Origin: an uncultured Rikenella sp.
GTDB taxonomy: Bacteria > Bacteroidota > Bacteroidia > Bacteroidales > Rikenellaceae
Length of the DNA: 35,727 nt
NCBI RefSeq assembly: GCF_910579375.1
Contig: NZ_CAJTUJ010000009.1
Coordinates: 1 to 35,727 of the forward strand
Direction: 5' to 3'
Shown: one piece after another, positions 8,284 to 17,088 of the stretch
Numbering within the stretch: the first letter of the stretch is position 1
Layout of the letters: every line of letters starts with the position of its first letter
Translations under genes and position numbers: made by a program
The notes under the pieces: model-generated
Database searches by the model: none
Seen by the model: the letters and a program-made list of their open reading frames with translations, nothing else
What the model was told of the DNA's origin: nothing

Positions 8284-8291
8284 CAAAGATA
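8284..8291 (-). promoter_or_regulatory. -7 promoter box for M23-like/dxr/rseP
   Basis: Minus-strand TATCTTTG, perfect TAnnTTTG match, 20 bases before the ATG at 8263. No obvious -33 partner. Confidence 0.6.
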
Positions 8292-8430
8292 GGCTTTTTC
8301 CATCGATTCCGGGCGACCGGTTTTTCGTTTGTTTTGTACATTACGGAGCTGGCCGCTCGTCCGCAGCTCCGGTCGGCCGAAATCCGAAAACGATTTGCAA
8401 TCGGGCGGATGGATAATTAAGAGGAAATAG

Positions 8431-8438
8431 TATATTTG
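8431..8438 (+). promoter_or_regulatory. -7 promoter box for the nucleotidyltransferase gene
   Basis: TATATTTG, perfect TAnnTTTG match, 37 bases before the ATG at 8476. Confidence 0.55.
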
Positions 8439-8475
8439 TAGCAACAACCCGAAAGGATCAAATTTGTCAAAAGAT

Positions 8476-9411
8476 ATGAAACCCACACTTTTAGTACTTG
8501 CAGCCGGCATGGGCTCCCGCTACGGATCGCTCAAACAGATGGACGGCATCGGGCCGAACAAGGAGGCGATCATTGACTACTCTGTGTACGACGCCATCCG
8601 GGCGGGCTTCGGGAAGGTCGTTTTCGTCATCCGCAGCAGCTTCGGAGCTGAGTTCAAGGAGGTTTTCAGCGCGGAACGGTTCGGAGGAAAGATTCAGGTG
8701 GAATATGTATTTCAGGAGCTGAACTCAGGTTTGCCGGTGGGATACGCCGTACCGGAGGGCCGCGAAAAGCCGTGGGGGACGAACCACGCCCTGATGATGG
8801 GCGAAACGGTGATCGGCGAGCCGTTCGCGGTGATCAACGCCGACGACTTCTACGGACAGGACGCGATCGCACAGATGGGGGCCTATCTGGCGGCGCTGCC
8901 GGAGGGCTCGGAGGGTGAATACGCGATGGTGGGATACGAGGTGTGCAAAACGTTGTCGGAAAACGGGACGGTGTCGCGCGGAGTGTGCACGATCGACGGG
9001 AAGGGGTATCTGGAATCTATCGTGGAACGGACGAAAATCGTGCGACAGCCACTCGACGAAGGGGGAAATATCGTCTACATCGACGACGACGGCTCGCGGC
9101 ATCCGCTGGCGGAAAATACGCCGGTTTCGATGAACCTGTTCGGCTTCACGCCGGACTATTTCCGGCATTCGACGGAATTTTTCCGCAAATTCCTCGATGA
9201 CGCTCTGCAATCGGGGAATCTGAAGGCGGAGTTCTTCATCCCGCTGCTGGTGAACAAACTGGTGTCGGAACGGGTGGCGAAGTTGAAGGTGTTGCACACG
9301 ACGAGCGACTGGTTCGGGGTGACGTACAAGGAGGATCGACCGGCAACGGTACAGCGGGTGCTCGATTTGATCGAGGCGGGGGTCTATCCGCGGAATTTGT
9401 GGGGTAAATAA
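8476..9411 (+). CDS. NTP-transferase family sugar nucleotidyltransferase
   Basis: A 311-residue cytoplasmic protein starting MKPTLLVLAAGMGSRYGSLK. The N-terminal G-x-G-S-R-x-G-x-x-K motif is the nucleotide-binding loop of sugar-1-phosphate nucleotidyltransferases; AVINADDFYG (around residue 120) supplies the metal-binding Asp region. It probably joins NTP and a sugar phosphate, or a related phosphate compound, for polysaccharide synthesis; the substrate cannot be read from sequence. The start ATG was chosen over an upstream in-frame TTG at 8464. The gene is monocistronic and followed by a structured repeat that may end its transcript. Confidence 0.85.
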   Translation: MKPTLLVLAAGMGSRYGSLKQMDGIGPNKEAIIDYSVYDAIRAGFGKVVFVIRSSFGAEFKEVFSAERFGGKIQVEYVFQELNSGLPVGYAVPEGREKPWGTNHALMMGETVIGEPFAVINADDFYGQDAIAQMGAYLAALPEGSEGEYAMVGYEVCKTLSENGTVSRGVCTIDGKGYLESIVERTKIVRQPLDEGGNIVYIDDDGSRHPLAENTPVSMNLFGFTPDYFRHSTEFFRKFLDDALQSGNLKAEFFIPLLVNKLVSERVAKLKVLHTTSDWFGVTYKEDRPATVQRVLDLIEAGVYPRNLWGK

Positions 9412-9419
9412 TTTTAGTC

Positions 9420-9778
9420 TTTTGCCCCGGCTGGAACTGTCGCTTTCTTGAAAGAAAGCGACGCAAAGAACTTTCATGATAGCTACGCTACGCCTTAGGC
9501 TCCGCACTCCTCAGTCTTTGCGATTGCTTTTGGGTCGGGGCAACGGCGCGCTTGGGGTTTAGCTCGCATTAGCGCGCCGTTCGCTCCCGGCCCAAAGAAG
9601 AGTCCAAGAGTTAGGCTGCCGGCAGCTGGAGGGTGCGTTAGCATCCGTCTAAAGTTTTTTTGGTTCTTTTTGTTCACAACCGACGCTGCCAGCGAGAGCA
9701 ATGCAAACAAAGTTTGCGAATTGCCGAGCGGCGAGGAGGAAAACGAGCGCAGCGAAGTTAAAAAGAACAGTACCCTCC
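9420..9778 (+). repeat. Structured interspersed repeat, copy 1 (left of gal block)
   Basis: A ~359-bp non-coding repeat whose last 130 bases (9649-9778) match 14308-14437 with about five differences and no gaps. The left part is structured: GTCGCTTTCTT (9439-9449) pairs perfectly with AAGAAAGCGAC (9452-9462), and AACGGCGCGC (9542-9551) with GCGCGCCGTT (9572-9581) around a 20-base loop starting TTGGGG and ending CGCATTA. In the other copy the stems differ but still pair and the loop is kept. The long reading of galM from 9670 runs through this repeat and is an artefact. 9779-9807 is spacer; no promoter was recognised there. Confidence 0.85.
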
Positions 9779-9807
9779 AAGATAAAGACGAGCATTATAC
9801 ACACAGA

Positions 9808-10896
9808 ATGAACGAGATTACACAACAGGTATGGGGTTTTACCCCCTCCGCTCCGGGAGGAGAAGCAGGAGGCGAGCCCGTCATTCTCTATACGATGACC
9901 AACAGCAAGGGGGCCAGCGTTCGACTCACCAATTACGGAGCCGCCATCGTGGGGATCACCGTGCCCGACCGGGAGGGACACATGGCCGACGTCGCATTGG
10001 GATATGACAAATGGCAATCTTATGTCGCCGACGGGCCTGCCATGGGGAAGAGCGTCGGACGATACGCCAACCGGATCGCCAAAGGGACATTTATACTGGA
10101 GGGTAAGACTTATAAACTGGCTGTTAACAACGGGCCGAACCATCTGCACGGCGGGCCGACCGGATTTGCCAACAGATTGTGGGAAGGGCGGGTCGAAGGG
10201 AACCGGGTTGTGTTCGGCTACCACTCCGCAGACGGCGAAGAGGGGTACCCCGGGGATTTGTACGTCGAAGCATGTTATGACTGGGACGACGACAACCGAC
10301 TGGAGATCACCTACTACGCCAGGGTTGAAGGGAAGGCTACGATTGTGAACCTCACCAACCACGTCTATTTCAACCTCGACGGGCACGACCGCGGTTCGGT
10401 ATTGAACCATGAGCTCACGTTGCATGCCTCGCGCTACCTGCCGACGGACGACACTGCCATTCCGCTGCCGGCAGGGCAGGCACCGGCGCAGGTCGAGGAG
10501 ACGCCGATGGATTTCCGGACGCCTCATGCGATCGGGGAACGGATCGACGAGCCGTTTCAGCAATTGATCTGGGGGAAAGGATACGACCACTGCTGGGTGA
10601 TCGATCCCGGCTTGGCGGATGGGAAAAAAACAGTGGCGGAACTCTATTCGCCGGATTCGGGACGGTTCGTCGAAGTGGCTACGACACAACCGGGGATACA
10701 GATCTACACAGGGAACTGGCTCGCGGGTTCGCCGGAATCGAAAACCGCAGGCCATTTTTATGCAGACCGGGACGGGGTCGCCATGGAATACCAGGCCTTT
10801 CCCGACTCGCCTAATCGGGAAGATTTCCCGAGCGTAGTCTTAAAACCCGGAGAAACTTATGAACAGCATATCGTCTACCGCTTCGGAACGAAATAA
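9808..10896 (+). CDS. Aldose 1-epimerase (galactose mutarotase)
   Basis: A 362-residue protein starting MNEITQQVWG. It interconverts alpha and beta anomers of galactose or glucose, feeding galactokinase. Family features: TNYGAAIVGITVPDREG near the N-terminus, the substrate-binding region GRYANRIAKG, NGPNHLHGG, the catalytic His segment NLTNHVYFNLDGH, and a late AMEYQAFPDSPN segment. No signal peptide is visible, so it is probably cytoplasmic. I placed the start at 9808 because upstream codons belong to the repeat. First gene of the operon galM, MFS transporter, galK (33-base gap to the next). Confidence 0.94.
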   Translation: MNEITQQVWGFTPSAPGGEAGGEPVILYTMTNSKGASVRLTNYGAAIVGITVPDREGHMADVALGYDKWQSYVADGPAMGKSVGRYANRIAKGTFILEGKTYKLAVNNGPNHLHGGPTGFANRLWEGRVEGNRVVFGYHSADGEEGYPGDLYVEACYDWDDDNRLEITYYARVEGKATIVNLTNHVYFNLDGHDRGSVLNHELTLHASRYLPTDDTAIPLPAGQAPAQVEETPMDFRTPHAIGERIDEPFQQLIWGKGYDHCWVIDPGLADGKKTVAELYSPDSGRFVEVATTQPGIQIYTGNWLAGSPESKTAGHFYADRDGVAMEYQAFPDSPNREDFPSVVLKPGETYEQHIVYRFGTK

Positions 10897-10929
10897 CTGA
10901 AACTCAAAAATAAACCCAAACAAATCGTT

Positions 10930-12207
10930 ATGACGAACAATCAACAAACACAAATCAACTACACGGGGCCGTTCATTACGATGGTCTTCCTGTTCTTCAT
11001 CGTCGGTTTCCTCACCGTCGTGAACCAGCAGTTCCAGAGCCCGTTGCAGAGCGCCTTGCTCAGCAACGTGGGCGGCATTCAGAACACCCTGGCCGTGATG
11101 GTCACCTTCGCCTGGTTCCTCTCCTACCCCCTCACCGGAGGGATCGGAGCCCGGCTCGTCAACAAGCACGGGTATAAGAACACCATGGTGCGAGCCTTGA
11201 TGGTGGTGGCTGCCGGCTGCGCGATTTTCGAAGCATCGGTATTGCTCCAGAAATATTCGGACGGAGCCGCCATCGCTTTCGGCGAATCGTCGATTCCGTA
11301 CGCCTACTTCCTCTTCCTGATCGGCGCATATGTCGTGGGAGCCGGGGTTACGATTATGCAGGTGGTGATTAATCCGTATTTGATCGCTTGTAATGTCAAG
11401 GGAACCAGCGACGTGCAGCGGCAGAACATCGGGGGCGCTTCCAACTCGATCGGGACTACCCTCGCACCGTTCTTCGTCGGCGGGATTATTTTCGGCGGAG
11501 TGGCCGCTGCGGATATCAAACTCGACAGCCTGATCGTACCGTTCCTTGCATTCATCGTGGTGATTCTTGCCGTCGCTTTCCTGATTACGAAACTCCAATT
11601 GCCGAACATCGCGAATACCACCGCCGAAGGGGGAGAAAAGCTCGAACGCAGCATCTGGTCATTCCGCCATCTGGTACTCGGGGTCGTAGCGATCTTCATT
11701 TACGTCGGAGTCGAAGTTTGCGTGGGAGCGAACCTCGTGATGCACGCCAACTCGGATGCGAGCTGGATCGAACTGGCAGCGACGATGGGTTCGCTCTATT
11801 GGGGCGGAATGCTCGTCGGGCGGCTCATCGGGTCGGCCCTGAGCAAAGTGCCGGCACGCACGCAGTTGATCGTAACTTCCGTTGCGGCAGGCTTGCTCGT
11901 GATCGGAGGGATGCTGACCGATTGCCTGTGGCTGCTTGTGGCTGTCGGCCTGTTCCACTCGGTGATGTGGCCGTCGACTTTCGCACTGGCGATCAAAGGG
12001 CTGGGGAAATACACCTCGGCAGGATCGGGGGCATTGATGATCGGCGTGTTGGGTGGCGGCGTCCTGCCGTTGTTGCAGGGGATGATTGCCGATGCGACCG
12101 GATCGTGGGCGGCTACCTGGATCATCGTCATTCTCGGCGAAGCCTACCTGCTCTACTACGCTTTGCTCGGGAGCCGGATTCGGAAACAGGACATGATCGC
12201 GGAATAA
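10930..12207 (+). CDS. FucP/GluP-type sugar MFS transporter
   Basis: A 425-residue inner-membrane protein with about 12 membrane segments. It fits the FucP-related family of proton-linked glucose/galactose or fucose carriers; clues are NQQFQSPLQSALLSN near the start, GGIGARLVNKHGYKN in the first half (the usual cytoplasmic loop after segment 2) and the central INPYLIACNVKG segment. Its position between galM and galK argues for galactose (or glucose) as substrate. That assignment is by context. Gap to galK is 22 bases. Confidence 0.92.
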   Translation: MTNNQQTQINYTGPFITMVFLFFIVGFLTVVNQQFQSPLQSALLSNVGGIQNTLAVMVTFAWFLSYPLTGGIGARLVNKHGYKNTMVRALMVVAAGCAIFEASVLLQKYSDGAAIAFGESSIPYAYFLFLIGAYVVGAGVTIMQVVINPYLIACNVKGTSDVQRQNIGGASNSIGTTLAPFFVGGIIFGGVAAADIKLDSLIVPFLAFIVVILAVAFLITKLQLPNIANTTAEGGEKLERSIWSFRHLVLGVVAIFIYVGVEVCVGANLVMHANSDASWIELAATMGSLYWGGMLVGRLIGSALSKVPARTQLIVTSVAAGLLVIGGMLTDCLWLLVAVGLFHSVMWPSTFALAIKGLGKYTSAGSGALMIGVLGGGVLPLLQGMIADATGSWAATWIIVILGEAYLLYYALLGSRIRKQDMIAE

Positions 12208-12229
12208 CCCTTATACGAGAGTTATAGCT

Positions 12230-13387
12230 ATGGATATCACCAAAGTACGCGAGAAATTCAAAGAGTTATACGGCACCTCGGGTGCCGTATACACCTCTCC
12301 CGGTCGGGTCAACCTCATCGGAGAGCACACCGACTACAACGGCGGCTTCGTGCTGCCGGGGGCGGTGGACAAGGGGATGGTCGCCGAAATCATCTTCAAC
12401 GGGACGGACAAAGTGCGGGCTTATGCTTTGGATTTGGGCGAAAGTTCCGAATTCGGGTTGAGCGAAGCCGACGCACCGAAAGAACAGTGGGCCAAGTACA
12501 TCTTCGGCGTCTGCCGGGAACTGACCAAACGCGGGGGGACTATTAAAGGGTTCGATACGGTCTTCTCGGGAGATGTGCCGCTGGGGGCGGGAATGTCCTC
12601 TTCGGCGGCGCTGGAGTCTACCTATGCCTTCGCCCTGAACGACATGCTGAACCTCGGCTTCCCGCCGATGGAGCTGGCCAAGGTCGGACAGGCTACCGAA
12701 CACAATTATGTGGGCGTAAAGTGCGGCATCATGGACCAATTCGCCTCGATCCACGGGAAAGCGGGACACCTAATGCGGCTCGACTGCAAGACCGGCGAAT
12801 TCCAATACGTGCCGTTCGATCCCGAGGCGCATGGATACAAAGTGGTGCTGATCGACTCGTGCGTGAAACACGAACTGGTCGGATCGCCGTACAATAAGCG
12901 GCGGGAGTCTTGCGAACGGGCCGTGCAGGCGATCCAGCAGCGGCATCCGGAGGTCGAGTTCCTGCGCGATGCGCAGCCGGAGTGGCTCGACGAAGTGATC
13001 GGAATTATTTCTCAGGAAGACTACATCCGGGCGAAGTATGCGATCGACGAAGTCAAACGGCTTTTGGACGCCTGCGCCGCTCTTGAGGCGGGAGATTACG
13101 AGACCGTGGGGCGGAAGATGTACGGCACGCATATCGGCATGTCAGTTCTGTACGAAGTTTCGTGCGAAGAGCTCGACTTCCTCAACGAAGTGGCCAAGGA
13201 GTGCGGAGTGACCGGATCGCGGATTATGGGCGGCGGTTTCGGCGGCTGCACGATCAACGTGGTGCCGGCGCCGAAATACGATGCCTTTATCGACACGGTT
13301 CGGACGAAATACAAGACAAAATACGGAATCGACTGCAAGGTCTATCCGGTAGTGATTTCGGACGGCGCACGACGGATTTCGGAATAA
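12230..13387 (+). CDS. Galactokinase
   Basis: A 385-residue GHMP kinase that phosphorylates galactose at C1 with ATP, the first committed step of the Leloir pathway. All signatures are present: PGRVNLIGEHTDYNGGFVLP (galactokinase signature, about residues 24-43), the ATP loop PLGAGMSSSAALE, catalytic-base region KCGIMDQFAS, and the C-terminal GSRIMGGGFGGCT. Last gene of the operon; a strong bidirectional terminator follows 18 bases after the stop. galT and galE are not in this window. Confidence 0.97.
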   Translation: MDITKVREKFKELYGTSGAVYTSPGRVNLIGEHTDYNGGFVLPGAVDKGMVAEIIFNGTDKVRAYALDLGESSEFGLSEADAPKEQWAKYIFGVCRELTKRGGTIKGFDTVFSGDVPLGAGMSSSAALESTYAFALNDMLNLGFPPMELAKVGQATEHNYVGVKCGIMDQFASIHGKAGHLMRLDCKTGEFQYVPFDPEAHGYKVVLIDSCVKHELVGSPYNKRRESCERAVQAIQQRHPEVEFLRDAQPEWLDEVIGIISQEDYIRAKYAIDEVKRLLDACAALEAGDYETVGRKMYGTHIGMSVLYEVSCEELDFLNEVAKECGVTGSRIMGGGFGGCTINVVPAPKYDAFIDTVRTKYKTKYGIDCKVYPVVISDGARRISE

Positions 13388-13405
13388 TCCGGACGGCAAA
13401 AGAAA

Positions 13406-13441
13406 AAGAGGGGTGTACCTGCGAGCAGGTACACCCCTCTT
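13406..13441. terminator. Bidirectional intrinsic terminator between galK and the HdeD-like gene
   Basis: A perfect 17-bp stem (AAGAGGGGTGTACCTGC with its complement) and a 2-base loop, flanked by A-rich sequence on the left and pyrimidines on the right. It separates two convergent genes and can serve both strands. Confidence 0.88.
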
Positions 13442-13460
13442 CGTAATGCTTACCGGCATC

Positions 13461-14045
13461 CTACCGGTCGAAATGCTTGTGCAAGTTGCGGAGTTGGAAC
13501 GCAAAGACACCCATCGAGATCCCCGCCATCAGGAACGAGATGCCGACCCAGATAACGACCGCTTCGATCCCGAAGAAGAGCGGTTGAGCCAGAATCACCA
13601 CCGAACAGATCAGCAGCAACACCCCGACGAAAACCGTCCATCCGCCGCCCGGTACCCGCATCGACATCAGGTCACTCCCCGAACCGATCAGCCCGAAGCT
13701 CCGGAACATCAGCCAAAAGCCGAGGAACAGCGGCAACGTGGCCGCCGAGATAGCCGGATAGCACACCAGCACGATCCCGATCAAGAGTTCGACAATCCCT
13801 CCGGCCCACAGCCATCCGCGTCCGATCGCCGGATTGGTGTTCGAAGCGGCCAACGCGATGTTGATCGCCCCCGCCACCAGAATCAGGACGGCGAAAGTAA
13901 CCGACATCGCCAAATAGCTCACACCGGGGTAGGTGAAAATAATGATTCCGATGACGAACACCGCAATCCCGAGCAGGAGCAGCAGCCACCAGTTTTTCAC
14001 TGCCACGCGCGAACGTTGCAGGCGATCCATGAAAAGTGTTTGCAT
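13461..14045 (-). CDS. HdeD/DUF308-family membrane protein
   Basis: A 194-residue inner-membrane protein with about six hydrophobic segments arranged as internal repeats of short hairpins (for example WWLLLLLGIAVFVIGIIIF and WTVFVGVLLLICSVVILAQ), as in the HdeD acid-resistance family. The biochemical role of the family is not established. It is a single gene, convergent with galK. Its 5' region contains the second copy of the structured repeat, so its promoter must lie in 14046-14082 (AT-rich) or within the repeat. Confidence 0.85.
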   Translation of the reverse strand: MQTLFMDRLQRSRVAVKNWWLLLLLGIAVFVIGIIIFTYPGVSYLAMSVTFAVLILVAGAINIALAASNTNPAIGRGWLWAGGIVELLIGIVLVCYPAISAATLPLFLGFWLMFRSFGLIGSGSDLMSMRVPGGGWTVFVGVLLLICSVVILAQPLFFGIEAVVIWVGISFLMAGISMGVFAFQLRNLHKHFDR

Positions 14046-14081
14046 AACAGTATAATTTTAATGAACAATTTTTGTCCGTTT

Positions 14082-14437
14082 TTTTGCCCCGGATAGAACC
14101 GTACCTTTTCTGAAGAAAAGGTACCCAAAAGACTTTTGCAGAGGTCGTCCCGTTGGGCCGACCACGTGTTCTCTCCGCCTTGTGCGTTGGGCTGTGGTTT
14201 TCAGGCGCGGGCGCATTGGGGTAATACTCGCATTATAGCGCCCCGCCGAGAAAACCCAGCCCAACCAATTAGGCAGAAACGGCCAGAGCATCCCGCAGGG
14301 ATGCGCTCTAAAGTTTTTCTGGTTCTCTTTGTTCACAACCGACGCTGCCAGCGAGAGCAATGCAAACGTAGTTTGCAAATTGCCGAGCGGCGAGGAGGAA
14401 AACGAGCGCAGCGAAGTTAAAAAGAACAGTACCCTCC
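14082..14437 (+). repeat. Structured interspersed repeat, copy 2 (right of gal block)
   Basis: A ~356-bp partner of 9420-9778 in the same orientation. GTACCTTTTCT (14101-14111) pairs perfectly with AGAAAAGGTAC (14114-14124), replacing the GTCGCTTTCTT stem of copy 1. A long interrupted stem joins 14186-14214 (GTTGGGCTG...GGTTTTC...GGGCGC) with 14238-14265 and holds a loop beginning ATTGGGGT and containing CTCGCATTA, close to the copy 1 loop. The right 130 bases are ~96% identical to copy 1 and include GCAAAC-gta-GTTTGC. 14438-14521 shows nothing else. Confidence 0.85.
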
Positions 14438-14521
14438 TAAGCAATAATAAAGGTATCAAAAAAGCGTTCAAGAATTGTGCCAATCGGCAGCAGTCATCAT
14501 CGTCGAAATGAAAATAAGCCG

Positions 14522-14529
14522 TATCTTTG
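14522..14529 (+). promoter_or_regulatory. -7 promoter box for the sigma-54 activator/lptE operon
   Basis: TATCTTTG, perfect TAnnTTTG match, only 11 bases before the ATG at 14541, implying a very short leader. Confidence 0.6.
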
Positions 14530-14540
14530 TGTGACCGACT

Positions 14541-15803
14541 ATGGAACTTCAGAGCGTAAAACAGCGATTCGGGATTATCGGGAACACCGCCGCCCTGAAC
14601 CGGGCCTTGGAAGTCGCCCTTCGCGTGGCTCCCACCGACCTGACCGTGCTCATCAGCGGCGAGAGCGGCGTGGGGAAAGAGTTTTTTCCGCAGATCATCC
14701 ACGCCTACAGCGCGCGGAAACACGGCAATTATATCGCCGTCAACTGCGGCGCCATTCCCGAAGGGACGATCGACAGCGAACTCTTCGGACACGAGAAAGG
14801 CTCCTTCACCGGTGCCACCGACAGCCGGAAAGGATATTTCGAAGTGGCAGACGGCGGGACCATTTTTCTGGACGAAGTCGGCGAACTGCCGTTGACCACT
14901 CAGGTACGGCTGTTGCGCGTCTTGCAGAGCGGCGAATTCATCCGCGTCGGATCGTCCAAAGCCCAGAAGACCAACGTGCGAGTCGTCGCCGCCACGAACG
15001 TCAACCTACGGCTCGCCGTCGAAGCGGGACGGTTCCGCGAAGACCTCTACTACCGGCTCAATACCGTGCCCATCGCCGTACCTCCGTTGCGAGATCGGAA
15101 AGGAGACATCCACCTGCTGTTCAGGAAATTCGCCTCCGACATCGCGACCCAATACCACATTCCGCCCGTCACGCTGGACACCCGGGCCCGAGAGATGCTG
15201 GAGGAATACCGCTGGCCTGGGAACGTGCGACAACTCAAGAACGTCGCCGAACAGATATCCGCCATCGAAGAACGGCGCGAGATCGGGCCCGAAACCTTGC
15301 TGCGTTACCTGCCCGACTACTCAACACCCGGGAGTCTGATGCCCGTGGGGCCGACCGGACACGGCAGCGGAAGCGAATTCGCCAACACCACAGAGCGGGA
15401 TATCCTGTACAAACTGCTGTTCGACCTGCGGGGCGAAGTATCGGAGCTCAAGGGAATGGTAGCCGAGCTCGCAGCGGCACAACACGGCAGCGGTACGACA
15501 TCCGGCTATGGGACGGCACTGCCCGTCAAATACACGGCAACGCCGACACTCTACACCCCGGCTACGTCAGAGAACCCCTATATTGAAACCGCAGCAGAGG
15601 AGGTGACCGACACGTCGACCGCAACAGTCGACAGCGCGCCGCAGACCAAAGAAGAGGCCCAACGCGAGATGCTGATCCGCGCCCTGCGGAAACACCGCGG
15701 AAAACGCAAAGAAGCCGCCCGGGAACTCTTCATCTCCGAACGCACCCTGTATCGGAAAATCAAAGAGCTCGGGATACAGGACAAAGACATTGCGAATGAA
15801 TAA
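14541..15803 (+). CDS. Sigma-54-dependent transcriptional activator (AAA+ and Fis-type HTH)
   Basis: A 420-residue protein without an N-terminal receiver or sensor domain; the AAA+ domain starts almost at once. Motifs: Walker A GESGVGKE (40-47), the sigma-54 contact loop GSFTGA (87-92, Ser in place of the usual Ala), Walker B GGTIFLDE (105-112) and GRFREDLYYRLN with arginine-finger residues. A spacer (about 270-370) with a predicted helix leads to a C-terminal Fis-like helix-turn-helix (about 375-410: KRKEAARELFISERTLYRKI). It hydrolyses ATP to open sigma-54 promoters. No sensor domain means control is by partner or level. Heads an operon with lptE 10 bases downstream. Confidence 0.94.
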   Translation: MELQSVKQRFGIIGNTAALNRALEVALRVAPTDLTVLISGESGVGKEFFPQIIHAYSARKHGNYIAVNCGAIPEGTIDSELFGHEKGSFTGATDSRKGYFEVADGGTIFLDEVGELPLTTQVRLLRVLQSGEFIRVGSSKAQKTNVRVVAATNVNLRLAVEAGRFREDLYYRLNTVPIAVPPLRDRKGDIHLLFRKFASDIATQYHIPPVTLDTRAREMLEEYRWPGNVRQLKNVAEQISAIEERREIGPETLLRYLPDYSTPGSLMPVGPTGHGSGSEFANTTERDILYKLLFDLRGEVSELKGMVAELAAAQHGSGTTSGYGTALPVKYTATPTLYTPATSENPYIETAAEEVTDTSTATVDSAPQTKEEAQREMLIRALRKHRGKRKEAARELFISERTLYRKIKELGIQDKDIANE

Positions 15804-15813
15804 CCACACGAAC

Positions 15814-16338
15814 ATGAGACGTTTACGGACGTTGACATATACACTCGCCACCTGCGTAGCGGTACTGCTCACCGCAGGCGGATGCTCCGTGAAATACTCC
15901 TTCTCGGGCGCATCGGTCAACTATAATTTGAGCAAGACCGTATCGGTCGCCTATTTCACCAACATGGCCGCCATGGTCGCACCGATTCTGAGCCCGACCC
16001 TGACCGACGAACTCACCAGCAAACTGGCCAGCCAGACCCGGCTGCAAGTAGTGCGCGAAGACGGCGACCTCGCCTTCTCGGGCGAAATCATCGGCTACAG
16101 CTCCGACCCCGTTTCGATCTCCGGGAACGAATACGCCACGCAGAACCGGCTCACGATTACCGTCCGCGTCAAATTCGTCAACAAAAAAGAGCCGCAGTAC
16201 AGCTTCGAAAAGACCTTCAGCAACTACGAAGACTACAACACCAATATCCTGCTGACACAGGCCGAAGGGACGCTGATTCCGCAGATCGTCGAAAAACTGG
16301 TGGACGACATCTTCAACGAAGCTTTATCCAACTGGTAA
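15814..16338 (+). CDS. LptE-like outer-membrane lipoprotein
   Basis: A 174-residue protein with a lipoprotein signal peptide ending at LLTAGGC (Cys24). The body matches Bacteroidetes LptE (LPS assembly plug that partners LptD): SVKYSFSGASVNYNLSKTVS at the mature N-terminus and a repeated beta-strand pattern around TRLQVVREDGDLAFSGEI. It should sit in the outer membrane and help deliver LPS to the surface. I chose ATG 15814, which puts the signal peptide at normal length; an ATG at 15796 overlapping the upstream stop is possible. LptD is not in the window. Confidence 0.88.
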   Translation: MRRLRTLTYTLATCVAVLLTAGGCSVKYSFSGASVNYNLSKTVSVAYFTNMAAMVAPILSPTLTDELTSKLASQTRLQVVREDGDLAFSGEIIGYSSDPVSISGNEYATQNRLTITVRVKFVNKKEPQYSFEKTFSNYEDYNTNILLTQAEGTLIPQIVEKLVDDIFNEALSNW

Positions 16339-16367
16339 TCACCCTTTTGCCACCCCCAAAAACCGCT

Positions 16368-17015
16368 ATGGACGAACCGATCGGAGCCTACCTCGACGAC
16401 TACACCCTGTTGGAACAACCGGGCGTATCGGCGCGTCTGGACGACCTCGTGAAAAGCTATCCGTGGTTCACCCTGGGGCGGTACATGCAGCTGCGCTCGC
16501 TGCGGGGAGTCGATCCCGCCGGCTACCACCGGGCTTTACGGCGGACAGACGTGCGACTCTTCATCCATCCCTATCCCACCCTGTTGCTGGCTCCGGTGAC
16601 GAATGCGACATGGGAAGCGGCGACGGTACAGGGGGAAGATACACATCACCACGACACGTTCGAAACAGGATTCGAATCGGTGCACCAACCGATGCAGTCG
16701 GAGACGGACGCCATTATCGACGATTTTCTGAGTACCGAGGGCTGGGGCTCGCGGATCGTGGCAGAGCCTCCCGTGCCGGGTGCGGTGGAAGAGCCGGTAG
16801 ACATTTCAGTCGCCTCGGTGGCCGAAGACGGTGAAATCGCCACCGAAATATTGGCCCAAATCTATCTGGCTCAGGGGCTTCCGGATCGAGCCATCGAAAT
16901 TTATTACAAATTAGGCTTGAAATATCCGGAAAAAAACGCTTACTTTGCAGACCTGATTGCAGAAATCCGGGCGGAAAACGGCGATTTCGGAGGCGGAACC
17001 GGAGCCTACTTTTGA
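16368..17015 (+). CDS. TPR-like hypothetical protein of the lptE-secG operon
   Basis: A 215-residue soluble protein starting MDEPIGAYLDDYTLLEQP. The C-terminal part (about 155-205) looks like one tetratricopeptide hairpin: EIATEILAQIYLAQGLPDRAIEIYYK... continuing to KYPEKNAYFADLI. The middle is acidic, low in hydrophobics and probably disordered. No signal peptide. Conserved position between lptE and secG suggests a role in the envelope or a neutral passenger; function is not known. An in-frame TTG at 16347 was passed over for the ATG. Confidence 0.75.
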   Translation: MDEPIGAYLDDYTLLEQPGVSARLDDLVKSYPWFTLGRYMQLRSLRGVDPAGYHRALRRTDVRLFIHPYPTLLLAPVTNATWEAATVQGEDTHHHDTFETGFESVHQPMQSETDAIIDDFLSTEGWGSRIVAEPPVPGAVEEPVDISVASVAEDGEIATEILAQIYLAQGLPDRAIEIYYKLGLKYPEKNAYFADLIAEIRAENGDFGGGTGAYF

Positions 17016-17088
17016 CGCCGGACGCCGGGGCGCATATCCGGAACGCGAACGACGACCATACATTCACACGCATTTCACATACACGACC

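Noticed and set aside
9670..9807. Longer N-terminus of galM
   Set aside because: The extra 46 codons lie in the structured repeat, and the same reading frame occurs in the copy at 14329 where no gene follows.
14082..14437. Insertion sequence or MITE
   Set aside because: No transposase, no terminal inverted repeat bordering the whole unit and no target duplication could be seen.
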